Shown: piece by piece, positions 38,341-50,018 of the stretch | Position numbering within the stretch: the stretch's first letter is position 1 | Layout: each line of letters opens with the position of its first letter | Assembly (NCBI RefSeq): GCF_001640805.2 | Contig: NC_066845.1 | Location: 16,370,307-16,434,306, forward strand | DNA length: 64,000 nt | Reading direction: 5' to 3' | Origin: Lates calcarifer | Lineage: Eukaryota > Chordata > Actinopteri > Centropomidae | Translations under genes and position numbers: made by a program | The notes under the pieces: model-generated | Told to the model about the DNA's origin: nothing | Databases searched by the model: none | The model's input: the letters and a program-made list of their open reading frames with translations, nothing else

Positions 38341-41300
38341 GTGTTCTTGAATCTTGGATTGGATGGGCTTTGATCACATTTTTAATACTTTTTTATGACA
38401 AAAGTGAACAACAACAACAACCACACAACCTCACTGATTCCTGTATTCTCACTTTTCTTTCTTTTTTCTGACAATCTCAATCTGTTTATCTGCTCAATTT
38501 TGCTGTGCACCAAAAAATTTAGCCTGCGGTAGCTAACCTTTTAGCTACCAAGAACTATAAAGTTGGCCTGTAGTGACTGTAATGTTAAGCATATAAGATG
38601 TGAGAGTTTATACCTGAAAAGGGTAAGTTGTTACAACTTACTGAAGCTGCCACAGGGGGTCCCAGGTTGCAGGTTTGAACCTCGGTCCTGAACAATGCAG
38701 CCGGAGAGCTGATGGAAAAGCCATCTCCACTGAGACAGATTTTATTGCTTTCCAGCCTGCTGTCCCCTATGAGGTCATTTTGCAGGAATGTCCCAGAGAG
38801 TAAAGTAAAAGTCAGGTCAGAGTACTTGACCTGTTTATTTTGAGTTTTACACCTAAAACTTTCCATTTCTTTAAACATACAGAAAAGCAGCTTTAATTTC
38901 TTCACTCTCAGCCTCACTGGAGCTGGGACTCAATACTAAGCAGCATGGAGCTTGTAAAAGAACAGTGCTTGTGTCAGCACCCACGGTGTGTATTAAATGA
39001 CTGTAGAAGACCTATCTTAGGGGAAGCCTTCATTGCAAAAGTGAAAAGCAATTAGGGTAGTAAAATTGAATCATTGACTTGTAGGGGATGGCACAGAGCT
39101 TTGGCTAAAACAGGTCTGTATCAGGTTTTACAGACTTATCAGAGTCTGCCAAGTTTGATGATTCTCTGTGAAATATAACACTTTGGCTTTGTGTTAATCT
39201 ACTTGGCTTCTGATGCCATTCAGTTTACAGTTTTGTTTTGTTCTCAGTAATGAGTAAAATGGGGAAACACTGGTTTCTCTGGGGCCTTAAAAGTGTCCTC
39301 ATAACTATATTTGTTGAACTGGTTGAGCAATGTGAGATTTGCAGTAGCGTGGTTGAAAAAGTTCACACAAATCTGTCAGTTTTCTCCAGTGATTTTCAAA
39401 ATAAACAAGCTACAAGTTGTAGGGAAAAATGTTTTGTTTTCCAAGGGATGTTTTCACTGACTCTGGAAAGCATGTCCAGTAGCTGTTTTAAGGTAAATTT
39501 AACTCCGAACAATTTGTTATAAATTCAGAAACGCATTATATTTGCCAGGAAGATAATGATGCAAAAAAGAACAGTTGTGTTCATAAATCCAGATTCAGTT
39601 GTAGCCCTCTGTAAACAGAGGTAGTAAAAATGGGATATAACTGTCGGTCATTCTAATAAAGATTTTTTTTTAAACATTTGATACTTCTGACTAACAGCAG
39701 CAGCCAGTGAGATCATTTAGTGTTGCACAAGGGAAACTTACTGGTAAATACAGCTTTACCTGAAGTTGTCTTTGTTTTACAGTCTGTGTTGCCTGAGGTC
39801 CTTTGCATTTTATCCTCCTTATTTCTTCCTTTTGGCCTTTAAATATCGTACAGTACAAGCTGTTTGTTTTGATTAAAAAAAGCATATGACAGAAGGCATT
39901 CTCTCATCTTCTACTGTTAGGCCTCCAATTGTTACTGACCAGTTCTTCAGTACTCCTTCCTTACTGACTAAAAAGCTTTGGCTTTAGTTTCTAAAAATCA
40001 TACTAAAATCATAGGCAGGCATTGGCCCAGTCCTTGTTGAAAACATAAAAAGGACAAGCATTATGTGCTATGCATACTAGGTCTATTAGGTATGTGTAAT
40101 TTATGTTCCAAGCATTATTTTGTGCCACAACACCTGATTTAGGACAAGGAGCCAAACATCTAAAAATCATCTCTGTGACTTTCTGAAGTGAGGAAGAATC
40201 TTTGGAAATGAAATGAAAACAGGTCCGGTGACGTTTATACACAGGAAGTTACGTGTAAAAGGATTTCAACCTTTGTCTTCTGTGTCCTCTTAACTACATC
40301 TTTGTTTTAATGTGGTACTGCTTTGACTGTGTTGGTTTAATGTTTCCCTAAACCCACCACTGTATTGCTAACTCATCCTAAGCCTACATACAGCTTATTT
40401 GGCACAGAGCACTGGTTAATTGCTGTTTTGAATGGATGCCATGGAGCCAGAACGGAAGTTTAGATTTTATCAATACATGGTCTGGTAGATCAAACACTGT
40501 TCATGCCAAATATTGTTATAAAGTAATTCACTTAAGTGCTTTAACATCGGCTACCCCAGTGTCTGCAAAGGAAAGGTTATACTAGGTATGTGCAAAGTTG
40601 AGATACAGTATCTGTAAGAGGAGAAATGCATTTTGTGAGCATGCATACACACTGTACAACAGAGCACTTCTCTTTTCCAAGAGATATTCTGGTGCTTACA
40701 ACTGTTGAGCTGACCTTGAAATATGATAGTTGATGAAAGATTCTAGGCACCAGCTTTATTAACTGGTTCTTTGGAAATATAAAACTCCAACATCATTACC
40801 CAAGTGTATTGATTTATCATCCACAGCTGATTTTCATGTATCATTCTTTTTTAGTTGTTCAAGTCTGTGGTCACTTGCCACTAAGTGTTATTTTTATCAA
40901 CAAAGAAACAGCAAAGCAGTTACAGTATGTTGTAGTATTTCATACAACAGCCATGAACTGTTAAGTCGCACACTAAAATCACAGGCATTGCATTTGTTGG
41001 CCCTGTCCATGTTGTAAAATATAGAGAGGACAAGCTAAATATAAGTGTGTATTGGATTTCAAGAAGCATGAAATGGTCAGTGGTGAGAGGAAAGCCAGAG
41101 ATCACAGTGTAGCCGTGCTCCACAGCGTATCCCAGGGCACTGGTTGTGATGGATGGCTGTCAGCCCCTCCAGTACCACCCCATTTCCTGGGGTCACACCG
41201 CTGGAGGTCGTGTCTCTCTGGAAGTCAGCCACCAGCACGCTTAGTTCCAGGAAGAAAAACTCTGATCTAATACATCCTAGACACTCATAAACTGTCAAAT

Positions 41301-42256
41301 GGAGCCAAAGCAGAAAATGTGAATGTTGGACCAGCGATAACTAAATGATGATTCTGCCAAGACAAACGGCTCTCATAGCGTGGGATGCTGTCTTTTGGTT
41401 TCCTCTAAACCCTCTGCTAAAAAATATACTACAGTGACTAAGTCTTAGAAGTGGTTGAGCAAGTCTTTTTAGTTTCACTATTAAGGCCCATTCTTTTCTT
41501 GTGAGGTAATTCTGTGTTAGCAGTTATATTGGGGGGGTGTATCCAGTGATGTCACCCAGCAATTTACTCCAATGTTCACTTCACAGATTTGTTGATGATC
41601 TGTGTAGTGTCTGACATCTTATCGGAGGCTGGAAATAACCAGTTACAGCTACAACTGTTTCTGCTTAAGTAGAGTTCTTGAAGATTTCTTGGATCCTTTT
41701 TCCAAGCGTCTTTTTTTTCAAGGTACAATTACTACTGCATTTGTATCAATTTTTATTCTTCGAAATAAGAATTCTTGCCATAAATGATTTCAGAACTTTG
41801 TTTATGTAATGAAAAATGTAGTAGCCTCCTGATAATGAGACTTGAGTTTTCCTCTGTCGAGTCAAATCATTACGCAATGGGTCATTCAAAGCCATGACCA
41901 CAGTTACACCATAGCCAGTGCGTGGGAGGATCAAGACAGTTGCAGAGCTGCTTTTGGCTTTCCCTTTACCTCTGCATTGCAAAGCTATTTATGACTATGA
42001 TATTTCCATCTCATCCCATTCCAGGCTTGTGAATGAGGTGTTAGGAGTGTTGCGCTCAGCCATCTGAGACTTGCTGGTATTGATGTGTTGAAAGTATTTG
42101 TGCATTAAAGCTTATCTTGCAGTTGAGAAACACAAGTCTCTCAAACATCCGCAGATTGGAGAACAGCTGTCGAAAACACTTAAAACGAACAACTTGAACT
42201 TTAAAAAGTCATTTTACAACTGTTTGATTACAGACGTGGGCTAGCGGGGCATCTGG

Positions 42257-42301
42257 TTGAAAACAGGGAACGCAAGTGTGGTTTGGTGTCCCTGTTTTCA
42301 A
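42257..42301. repeat. Inverted repeat, 13-bp perfect arms
   Basis: ttgaaaacaggga at 42257-42269 and tccctgttttcaa at 42289-42301 are exact reverse complements separated by 19 nt. A stem-loop is possible from either strand. Confidence 0.85.
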
Positions 42302-43607
42302 GCTCAGAATTCCCGTTCTGGTCATGGTCTCATGGTCTCCATCTTGTCTCTCACACACATGGTCTAAGACTGTTCTTTTAAAGCAGTGAGAATCTGAATC
42401 ATATTTCTAAGTATATACTTAGCATTAAGTTTTTTGCCTGTTACCCACCAAGTTATCCTTGATTTGCACTCTAATATTATAAATGTGCAGAGGCAACAGT
42501 TTAGCTGCTACTGAACATGGTTTTATTTTAACTTCTGTAGAAGCAGCAGCAGATAACTAGTTGCCAGTGGTATTTTTGCTTTCAGGTTCTTCAGGTACCT
42601 TGCTTTTACAGCCTCTACAGTAGCTTTGGCGTGAGAAAGTACTCCTTTATCACTAGTCTTACACAGCATGGGTTGTGTCTGAGACTAATCACTGGAGCAG
42701 GATTGACAATTACCTGTCCAACAGGGCAGTAAATCTCAGCAGAGTGATTAGTGAACAACTGTGGGTCTGGAAAATGGAGGCTTTGGCTGCACTAATGGAG
42801 CAGACGCAAAATATCCTGAGGGGGCGGCAAACTTGCTCGCTCTGCCAAATGTTTAGTGAGGTGGTGGAGGGGCTGATGCAATAGTTGTATGATCAGGGGC
42901 TAATCATTTACTTTAACCTGCATTAACTGATTTTGTTTGGTCACATGGGGACAGCAGAAAGAAGCTGCTGCACTGCTATTAGTGCGTATCTGTTAGCGTT
43001 CAGTTGTTTTTTTGTTTTTTTTTTTTGCTGAAAACAACTGGCTGCTGGTGAATGCAACACTGATGCTGGTGAATCAAAACAATGAGCAGAAAGATGCTAG
43101 AAACCTCTGCCAAGGTAGAGATTTGATATAAATCATTAATTTTAGCAGCTTTAAATTTATGTTTAAAGTTCCATTTAGCATCAGGTCTTAATGTATTTCT
43201 CAGTTTGCATAGTAGTTACTGAATGATGCAAGCTCAACTCAGTATAGTTCAGTATTTGCAGTTAACGACTGCTACCAGTATGCTATGACTGTCTTATTTT
43301 ACTTTTCTTATATAATGGTTGCTATTCATTTGAGCCCGGAAAGTCTTTTTGCTTGGAAAAAATGTGGATGTGAGGAACAAGAAAATCTGGCGGCTGTAGT
43401 TTTGCTGTAATTCCTGGGCTGATGTGAATGATATTAACCGTAGAACTGAACCCAAAACAGTAGCTTTGAGACTTTGTATGGAATGCAACCAAAGAACTGT
43501 GTGGGTTCCCTCTTTTTTCAGCATGTGGTGGTCTTTTTACCTCTTTCCATCCGTAGCTACAAAATGTTAGGATTTGATACAAGTCTCCTTTTTCCCCTCA
43601 TCTGCAG

Positions 43608-43680
43608 TCCCAAGGAGTATAATGGTAGGAAGCAGGGCTTGGCTGGCGGATTGGGAAGCAGGATGGATGGAACTACTGCG
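43608..43680 (+). other. Isolated exon-like segment
   Basis: A pyrimidine-rich acceptor (cctttttcccctcatctgcag) is followed by 73 nt of higher GC content and a good donor (GCG|GTAAGC). One frame is open throughout (PKEYNGRKQGL...). I know no protein that matches and no partner exon was found. It could be a lncRNA exon, a lineage-specific exon or chance. Confidence 0.25.
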
Positions 43681-46600
43681 GTAAGCATTGTGGCGATGAA
43701 GTCAGCGTCTGGCCCACATAAAAACTCAACCAGGCATATGTGCTCACACAACAGCCACATTCCAGCCAACATGTTTAGAACACTTGAAAGTGTTATCCTA
43801 GATATCGACAAGCTGGTGTCTTTATGTGTTTCCTGCAGGCAAATATTGGACTGAAGGAGCATTGTGGGTGGTTGGCAGGGTGCGATTGTCCCGGTGATAT
43901 CATCATCATCATCATCACTCTACAGTCATATGAAGTCTTATACAAGGCTGTAAAAGGTAAACATTGGTCCAAAATTCATTGATGTTTTTGGCAAGCTGCT
44001 CCCTTACGTGTGCAGGAAATATTGTCAAGCTGGCTGAAAAGAATGATGTCAAGGAGGATACCACACAGGGTGCTTGTTTTTTATTGCCCCACTGAGAGGG
44101 ATGATAACTTTGAGGGCAGTGCTTCATTTAAGCCGTATTTCATGTCGGTACGGATGTGTGTAATGCATATCTCCATGACCTCATGCAAGCTCTGACACTT
44201 TTGCCTCAGGTATCATCCTCTATTGATGTTTAGGCCTTTTTGTTATAGAGAAAAACATTTCTTCTTTAACAAAGGGTTTAATAGGACAAATGCAGTAGTG
44301 GAACTTGAAGCATTGAGGTAAAAAAAAGTCCTTGCACATTCATTATAAATAACCTTGCAGCTTTTTAACACACAAATTACCCCAAATTATCGCGTTTGTA
44401 GTAAGTATCATTTGTCATGTCTGCATTATTCCACACTTACCTTTTTTCCCATTGGCCTACTTTTTAAAGATTTTTATATATGTACATTTCACTGCTACTA
44501 TGGTAACAAGTAAATATTACCATCACATCCATTTCATCTGTGCACAAGTAATTTCCAGCAGGGCATAGGGTAATGCTCTTGGTAAGAATATACTGCATGC
44601 GTATGTTGATTATCACATTTATTGGCAGAACAACCATATGAAGAGAGAAACCTAATATGTCATCTGGAAAATATACTTCAGTTTCATAAATTTGTTTCCA
44701 CACTTGAGTGTGATGTTGACAAAGTGTGTGCTAGCAAATTCTATTAATGGTTTTAAAACATGTCACCAGCATCTTTATATTCATACACAGTCACTGGAGT
44801 GTGCAGCCTGATTACATTTGCATTCTTGGCATTAGGTGACCCTCAGCCTGTGTGAGTTAATAAGCAAGCAGTGCTGAAGCACACAAAGAAAGGACATCAG
44901 ACTATTGAAGGGTTTGGACCACACTAATCATTAGTCAAAGCCATAACCTCACTTATTGATTCTGTGCCAGAGAATTTATTTTGAACTTGACACAGACATG
45001 TCTAACAGTCTGGCAGTCAAGTAAAGCAAACTGAGGCAAACACAGGTTTACTAACTTTTGTGCAACAGTGTCCAAAACTATTCTTACAGCCTTGCTCAGG
45101 GAGTCTTGACAGGCTCTCCACATCCTCCACTACACATTTACCGTTAGTTCTCAGTCACTACATCATAGTATTACTCAATCTCCCCACACTTAGTAACAGA
45201 CAGTAGAATTATGACCGTCTGAAGCAGGGGCATTACTCATGTTCATTACTGGTTTGGATTCCAGCTGAAAAAAAGAGTTTCTGTTGTTTCTTTTCAATAA
45301 CACCCCTTTGTGCCGTGTCAGAGAAAAATGTGTTGGAAATTTAAACCAACTTCATGGAAGAACAAATAATGACCTCATGTAAAGTTTTCTTTTAAAATGT
45401 TGTTGTTTGTGTTGTAACTTGGCAAATCAGTAACTCTAGTCTTTCACAGTACATGTACAAACACAAAATTGACATGTTATCACCTTTTAAAGTTGTTATG
45501 GTTAAAGTGTTTAAAGTGCATTCAGCAGATGCAGAGTGGCAGGAATTTGGTGTCAGGTTTGGGATATGGGATATGTAACATTGCTGGCTTCATCAAGCTG
45601 TAAAAGTAACGACTTTGTGTAATTCAGATATGCCAAGATGTAGTATGCACATGGTATCTGTCGTCTAACACGTGAGACTGGACAGCACAGGAAGTTATGT
45701 ATAACAGCAGCGTTTCTTAGGGTCCTGTTAAGCTGTTTGGTTATTTCGTCCTTAACACAAATAGAGAACAGATCTCTGATCATTTTTGCAAAATATTTTT
45801 GTTGTTGTTTGTTGATTGGTAGACTATATGTAAAAACATCCTACATCAGTACATCATCATCTTGTCTTGACTGCGTTTGTTCAGACCTGATCCATTTTGA
45901 AAGTGATACAGAAATGTTACCTGGTCCAACCAGTTCTGTCTGGAAACAACACTGATGAGAACCAAGCTGAAACAAAACAGTAAAATTGTGGACCAGAAAA
46001 CCAAAACACGGAGTTGAATTCCACTAAAATGCTAGATAGAGCTGAAGGAAACCTCATGTCAGGTGGTAGTTCATCACCTGGAGCAACACCTTTCTAGTTA
46101 CACATCATCATTTAATACACTGTTCATATAAAAATGTTGATTAGTGCAGCTTTAAGTTTTTAATGTTTTGTGATACTGTGTTAAGTGTATGTTGTGTCAA
46201 ACAATGACTGATTTAACCTACAAAGGGGCATTAGATCTCAGGCAGAACCTTGACCAAAGTGAAATGTTTGACAAGACTTTGACTTGAAGAATTCTTTTGT
46301 TTGCAGGTTTAATTTGTTAATGATTGTTATGCTCTGAGCTCCATTGCTTATACTTACTAATAGGCAGCAGTGTTGTGCTCATTAGTGAGTGGAGCACAGC
46401 GAGTCCCCATTTCTCCTGACATCCTGACTGTGTAAAGCAGTAGGGGAGATGGTACTGGTAGCCATCGCTCAGCCTTAAGCATTCATTCCCACTAATACTT
46501 TGTGTTTTATAGAGAAGGGAAGAAGGCCTCCAGTCTGCCTTACAGTATTACACATGTTGCAGGGAATTGTGAAACTCTATGAAACCTTAATGAATGACCA

Positions 46601-47125
46601 GCCTCCAGTTTGGTGAGCAGTCCTGCTGTTTTTCTCAGAAAGTACTGCTTGTTTCTTTTTTCTTTTTAATACTATTCTTAATTATTTGTTACCACTGCTT
46701 GCTCTATTTACATCTATCTGTTAAACTCCTACCGGCGGTGCTGCTTCAGTTATTGCCCATGGTGCAGAGATATTAAAGACGTAGCACAGATTGTTTTAAT
46801 TAACTTCACATGCTCCATAGTCGCAAAGAATTGCATTTAATGGCTGTTTGTTACTTACATGGAAAATATGATGGGACACTTTATGTATGTCTATATAAAG
46901 TTAATTCTGTCATGATGATAATGCTGTGTATGACGTTAGTATTGTTGTACTGAGATTTTGGAGTGCTCATGGACCCATTGGTTAGGTGACCAACACAGAT
47001 AGCTAACTAGCAACACTCAGTAATATCAACTGTTCTTTCACAATCTCTAGTAGTTCCTAACATCCAGGCTGAGATAATGACCACATCGAATAAACAGCAA
47101 AAAGCTAAACATCTCCAGGCAGCCT

Positions 47126-47127
<2 letters not shown>

Positions 47128-47193
<66 letters not shown>

Positions 47194-47200
47194 CACACTC
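47128..47200 (+). repeat. (CA)n microsatellite with TCACAC tail
   Basis: About 29 perfect CA units from 47128 to 47186, then short ACTCAC variants. It explains the histidine/threonine-rich open frame at 47077-47271. Confidence 0.95.
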
Positions 47201-49330
47201 ATATACACGTACACAACACTGAAGCATCAACAAACAACTTTCTCAGTACAGCTCATGTCAGCTTGCCTTGACCCCTCTCTATTACTCATTTCAGAGAAAT
47301 GAACAGCGAAAAAAGAAAAAAAAAAGTTCTGTATTATAGGCGCCAAACTTTTTAAACTCTTCAACCTTTTGAACCACTGTTGTCAAAAATAAACTAATCC
47401 CATGTAACAGTGTTTACAGAGGTTATAAGTTATGTCAGGTAGCCACTGACTCACCTCTTTTCCAACAGACATGTGTCTCTTTAGAAATGGGGTAATGTTG
47501 GAATTCCCTCCTGTAGATTAAGCCATTGAATATTATTTGTGTTTTTCTCTTCAAGTCCCACAGTTATTACAATCAGCAGCCAAACACATGGCTGCTGCAT
47601 GGTGATGACAGCACTGCAGGCAAAAGATCTGATCTAACAGTCAGTTGGAACATTGAGAAAACAACCTGAAACCTGCTCCATCTGCTGAGCAGCTGAGGTA
47701 ACTACCATAGATTTACTACAGTGAGCAAAAGCCAAAGATTGATATGACTTCATGGCTTTGATTATCAGTCTAAAAGATTCTTGATTTAGGAGACAGTATG
47801 GCCAAAAACATATTTTACTGTAGCAACCAATTTTCACCTCATACCAAAGAAGAGTAGTTTTGTACCCATGAAAGCCAGGGGTAGTGAACAGGGCCACAGT
47901 CTGGTGTTGTCTGGATAACTCCTGGTCTGACATGAGTGAAAAATTATAATTTGTTTCAAGACTTCTTTATATAGAGTTAAAATGAGTGGAAGAATGTTTT
48001 CACTGGTTTCTAAAGATGACGAATTTTGGGGAAAAAAACTATATAAAACTAAATTTTCCTACAGACCACAGATTAACAGGGTACAAGACAGAGCTCACCA
48101 TCATTCTCTGTTGGATATCTAGCAGTAAACTGGATTTAACATGAAGATAACAGAGTCAAGGCAGTGATTATTCTAGGTTTACTGAAAGTTTCAGTCAAAG
48201 TAATCCATTTTAGAAATGGTCTAAAAGCCAGATTGGCATCTGCTTAGGGTTAATACATCATGCTTTAATGCTGTTGCCAAATGGCTTTGCCTGAGTAGCT
48301 GTGTGTATGGTCCCCCACTGGATAATAATACATGTTTGCAGTAGTAGTCTGTCAGTAAAAATGGAGAATAACAAAAATGTTGTTCATTTTATTTCTACAA
48401 ATATTTGACACTCATTTACAGCAACTGAGAAATATTTGTTTAATTTGCAAGTGTAGGGCAAACATTTTACTGCAATTGTGAGCACTTCTTGGTTTTCAGA
48501 TAACTTCCCTTCTCAGTTTGTACATTGGTGGCACATGTTTGATTACTGAGCAGCAACTATTCCAAATGTTGTGTATAGCATCATGAGTGCAGAGAAGACA
48601 TGCCATTTTGTAGCCAATGCCACACTGCAGAAACTGTAAGTGCAGTCCAACTCTTTGGTATTTGTTAATAACAACCTGTTTTCTTTGTAACACCAGCACC
48701 ACTCAGAACACTTTAGTACATCCAGAATAGCACCTTTAAAACTTTTTCACGATAAAAAAACATTATAAAAGAGTACAAAAACACATAGGATAGATGAAAC
48801 ACTGTCGCTAGCTAGATAGTTACAAGCCACTGTTACAATGTGCCACTGAAGGCTTGTCATTACAATGCCAGTAGATCCTTATAAGCTCAAACCCTCTGTG
48901 TCAGGAGGTTGTTTGAACCAGTGATGTGTTCAAATGACTTAAATAAATTAAAATAATAGGGGAAACATTGTACAATTTCATAGTTGTAGAAAGACTTGTG
49001 ATAGATTTGTATTTCCAAGTGCAGGCAGAAAACATTTTTTCATATGAGAATAAATCTGTCATAAAAATGTCATTAACATTAGTCAACATTTGGAACTAAC
49101 ATACAAAATGATAGATAGCAGTATCCTGATTGATACTAAATAACTTTAACAGTGCTTGGTTGATATTACTTTTTTTTGTTTTTGTTTTTTTTTTTTTCAT
49201 TGTGCATTTTCAGATATTGTTTAGAAAGATGCACTCTTGGCATTTTCCCTAAATAGAATATGGTCAATAAATGAACAAAATATTTTGTTCATCCAGCATA
49301 TTTGTCAGTTCAGTTGTCTTCAGTTGAGGA

Positions 49331-49639
49331 TGATCTGCTCTATAATTTATTAAACAGATCCCACTGAAGGCAACATTAAAAAAAACAGAAGGAAGGTCTT
49401 TTCTCTTACAGAACTTTTTACATTGTGACATATCAGTCACAGACTGGGGGTGGGGTGGGGGTGGGGGGTTACACATCTTCATGAAATCCACTTACTACCC
49501 ATGTCCACCTTGTATGTCTTTGTTTCTTTGCGTGGCCTAATGTGTCCGAGGCACAGGGTTTTTTGGCAACTGCTGGGTAGGTGAGAGGCATTCAAGGGGC
49601 CACTGGGGGGCAGAGTCATCTTTAGAGCAGCACAGAGCC
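49331..49639 (-). other. hmcn2: Probable 3' UTR of hmcn2
   Basis: Sequence after the hmcn2 stop codon, with a minus-strand AATAAA at 49346-49351. It contains a strong G-run block on the plus strand at 49446-49468, which is C-rich in the transcript. The poly(A) site is inferred from the signal only; another AATAAA lies at 48388-48393. Confidence 0.5.
49446..49468 (+). other. G-quadruplex motif
   Basis: Four G-runs of 5, 4, 5 and 6 separated by single T residues (gggggtggggtgggggtggg and three further G). One-base loops make this among the most stable predicted intramolecular quadruplex forms. It lies on the template strand of hmcn2, about 170 bp beyond the stop. Confidence 0.85.
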
Positions 49640-50018
49640 TCAGTAGGGGTATGTTGAGATGGAGATGTAGATGATGAAGATGCTCTGGTAGGTAATGCGG
49701 CCCTGCAGCGAAATAGTGGTGGCCTGCACCTTAAGCCGCACTAGTCCTGGTCTGTCCAGAGCCCGCAGGGTGAAGATGATCCCCCTGCCAGCCTCATCTC
49801 TGATGCCAAACACCCGGCCCATCCCTCCAGTCTCTGATTCTTGCTCAAGTATGGTAAAAGATGTGCGCTCTTGCAGGACACCTGACTCTGAGAAAGCTGA
49901 CAGCCGCACCACATTGTGATTGGTTGGAATGCCAGAGGGGAGAGTGAGCAGCTTGTATTGCAGGAGCAGAGGAGAGCCTCCAGTGGCACAGTCCAGAGAG
50001 CAGGGCCTGTAGCAGGTC
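49640..50018 (-). other. hmcn2: hmcn2 fibulin-type C-terminal module and stop codon
   Basis: The last exon (379 nt) encodes [14 protein letters not shown], then [20 protein letters not shown] and ends [18 protein letters not shown] before TGA. Hemicentins and fibulins end in this module; the closing AYPY-type sequence is characteristic of hemicentins. The acceptor (ttttaaag) joins the GG left over from the preceding exon. Confidence 0.95.

Larger units (their letters stand above)
38341..49330. other. Gene-poor intergenic region upstream of the hmcn2 3' end
   Basis: No gene recognised. It contains a related sequence pair at 40000-40060 and 40971-41036, a patch open on both strands at about 41.05-41.30 kb, an inverted repeat at 42257-42301, an isolated exon-like segment at 43608-43680 and a long CA microsatellite at 47128-47186. 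Remaining short open frames have no support. Confidence 0.5.

Noticed and set aside
38640..38720. tRNA-like or SINE-like segment with a B-box-like sequence (aggtttgaacct)
   Set aside because: No matching A box, no cloverleaf arms that I could pair and no poly(A)/repeat tail.
43474..43854. 126-codon open frame as a gene
   Set aside because: No recognisable protein. Only the inner 43608-43680 segment has splice signals, and that is reported separately as a possible exon.
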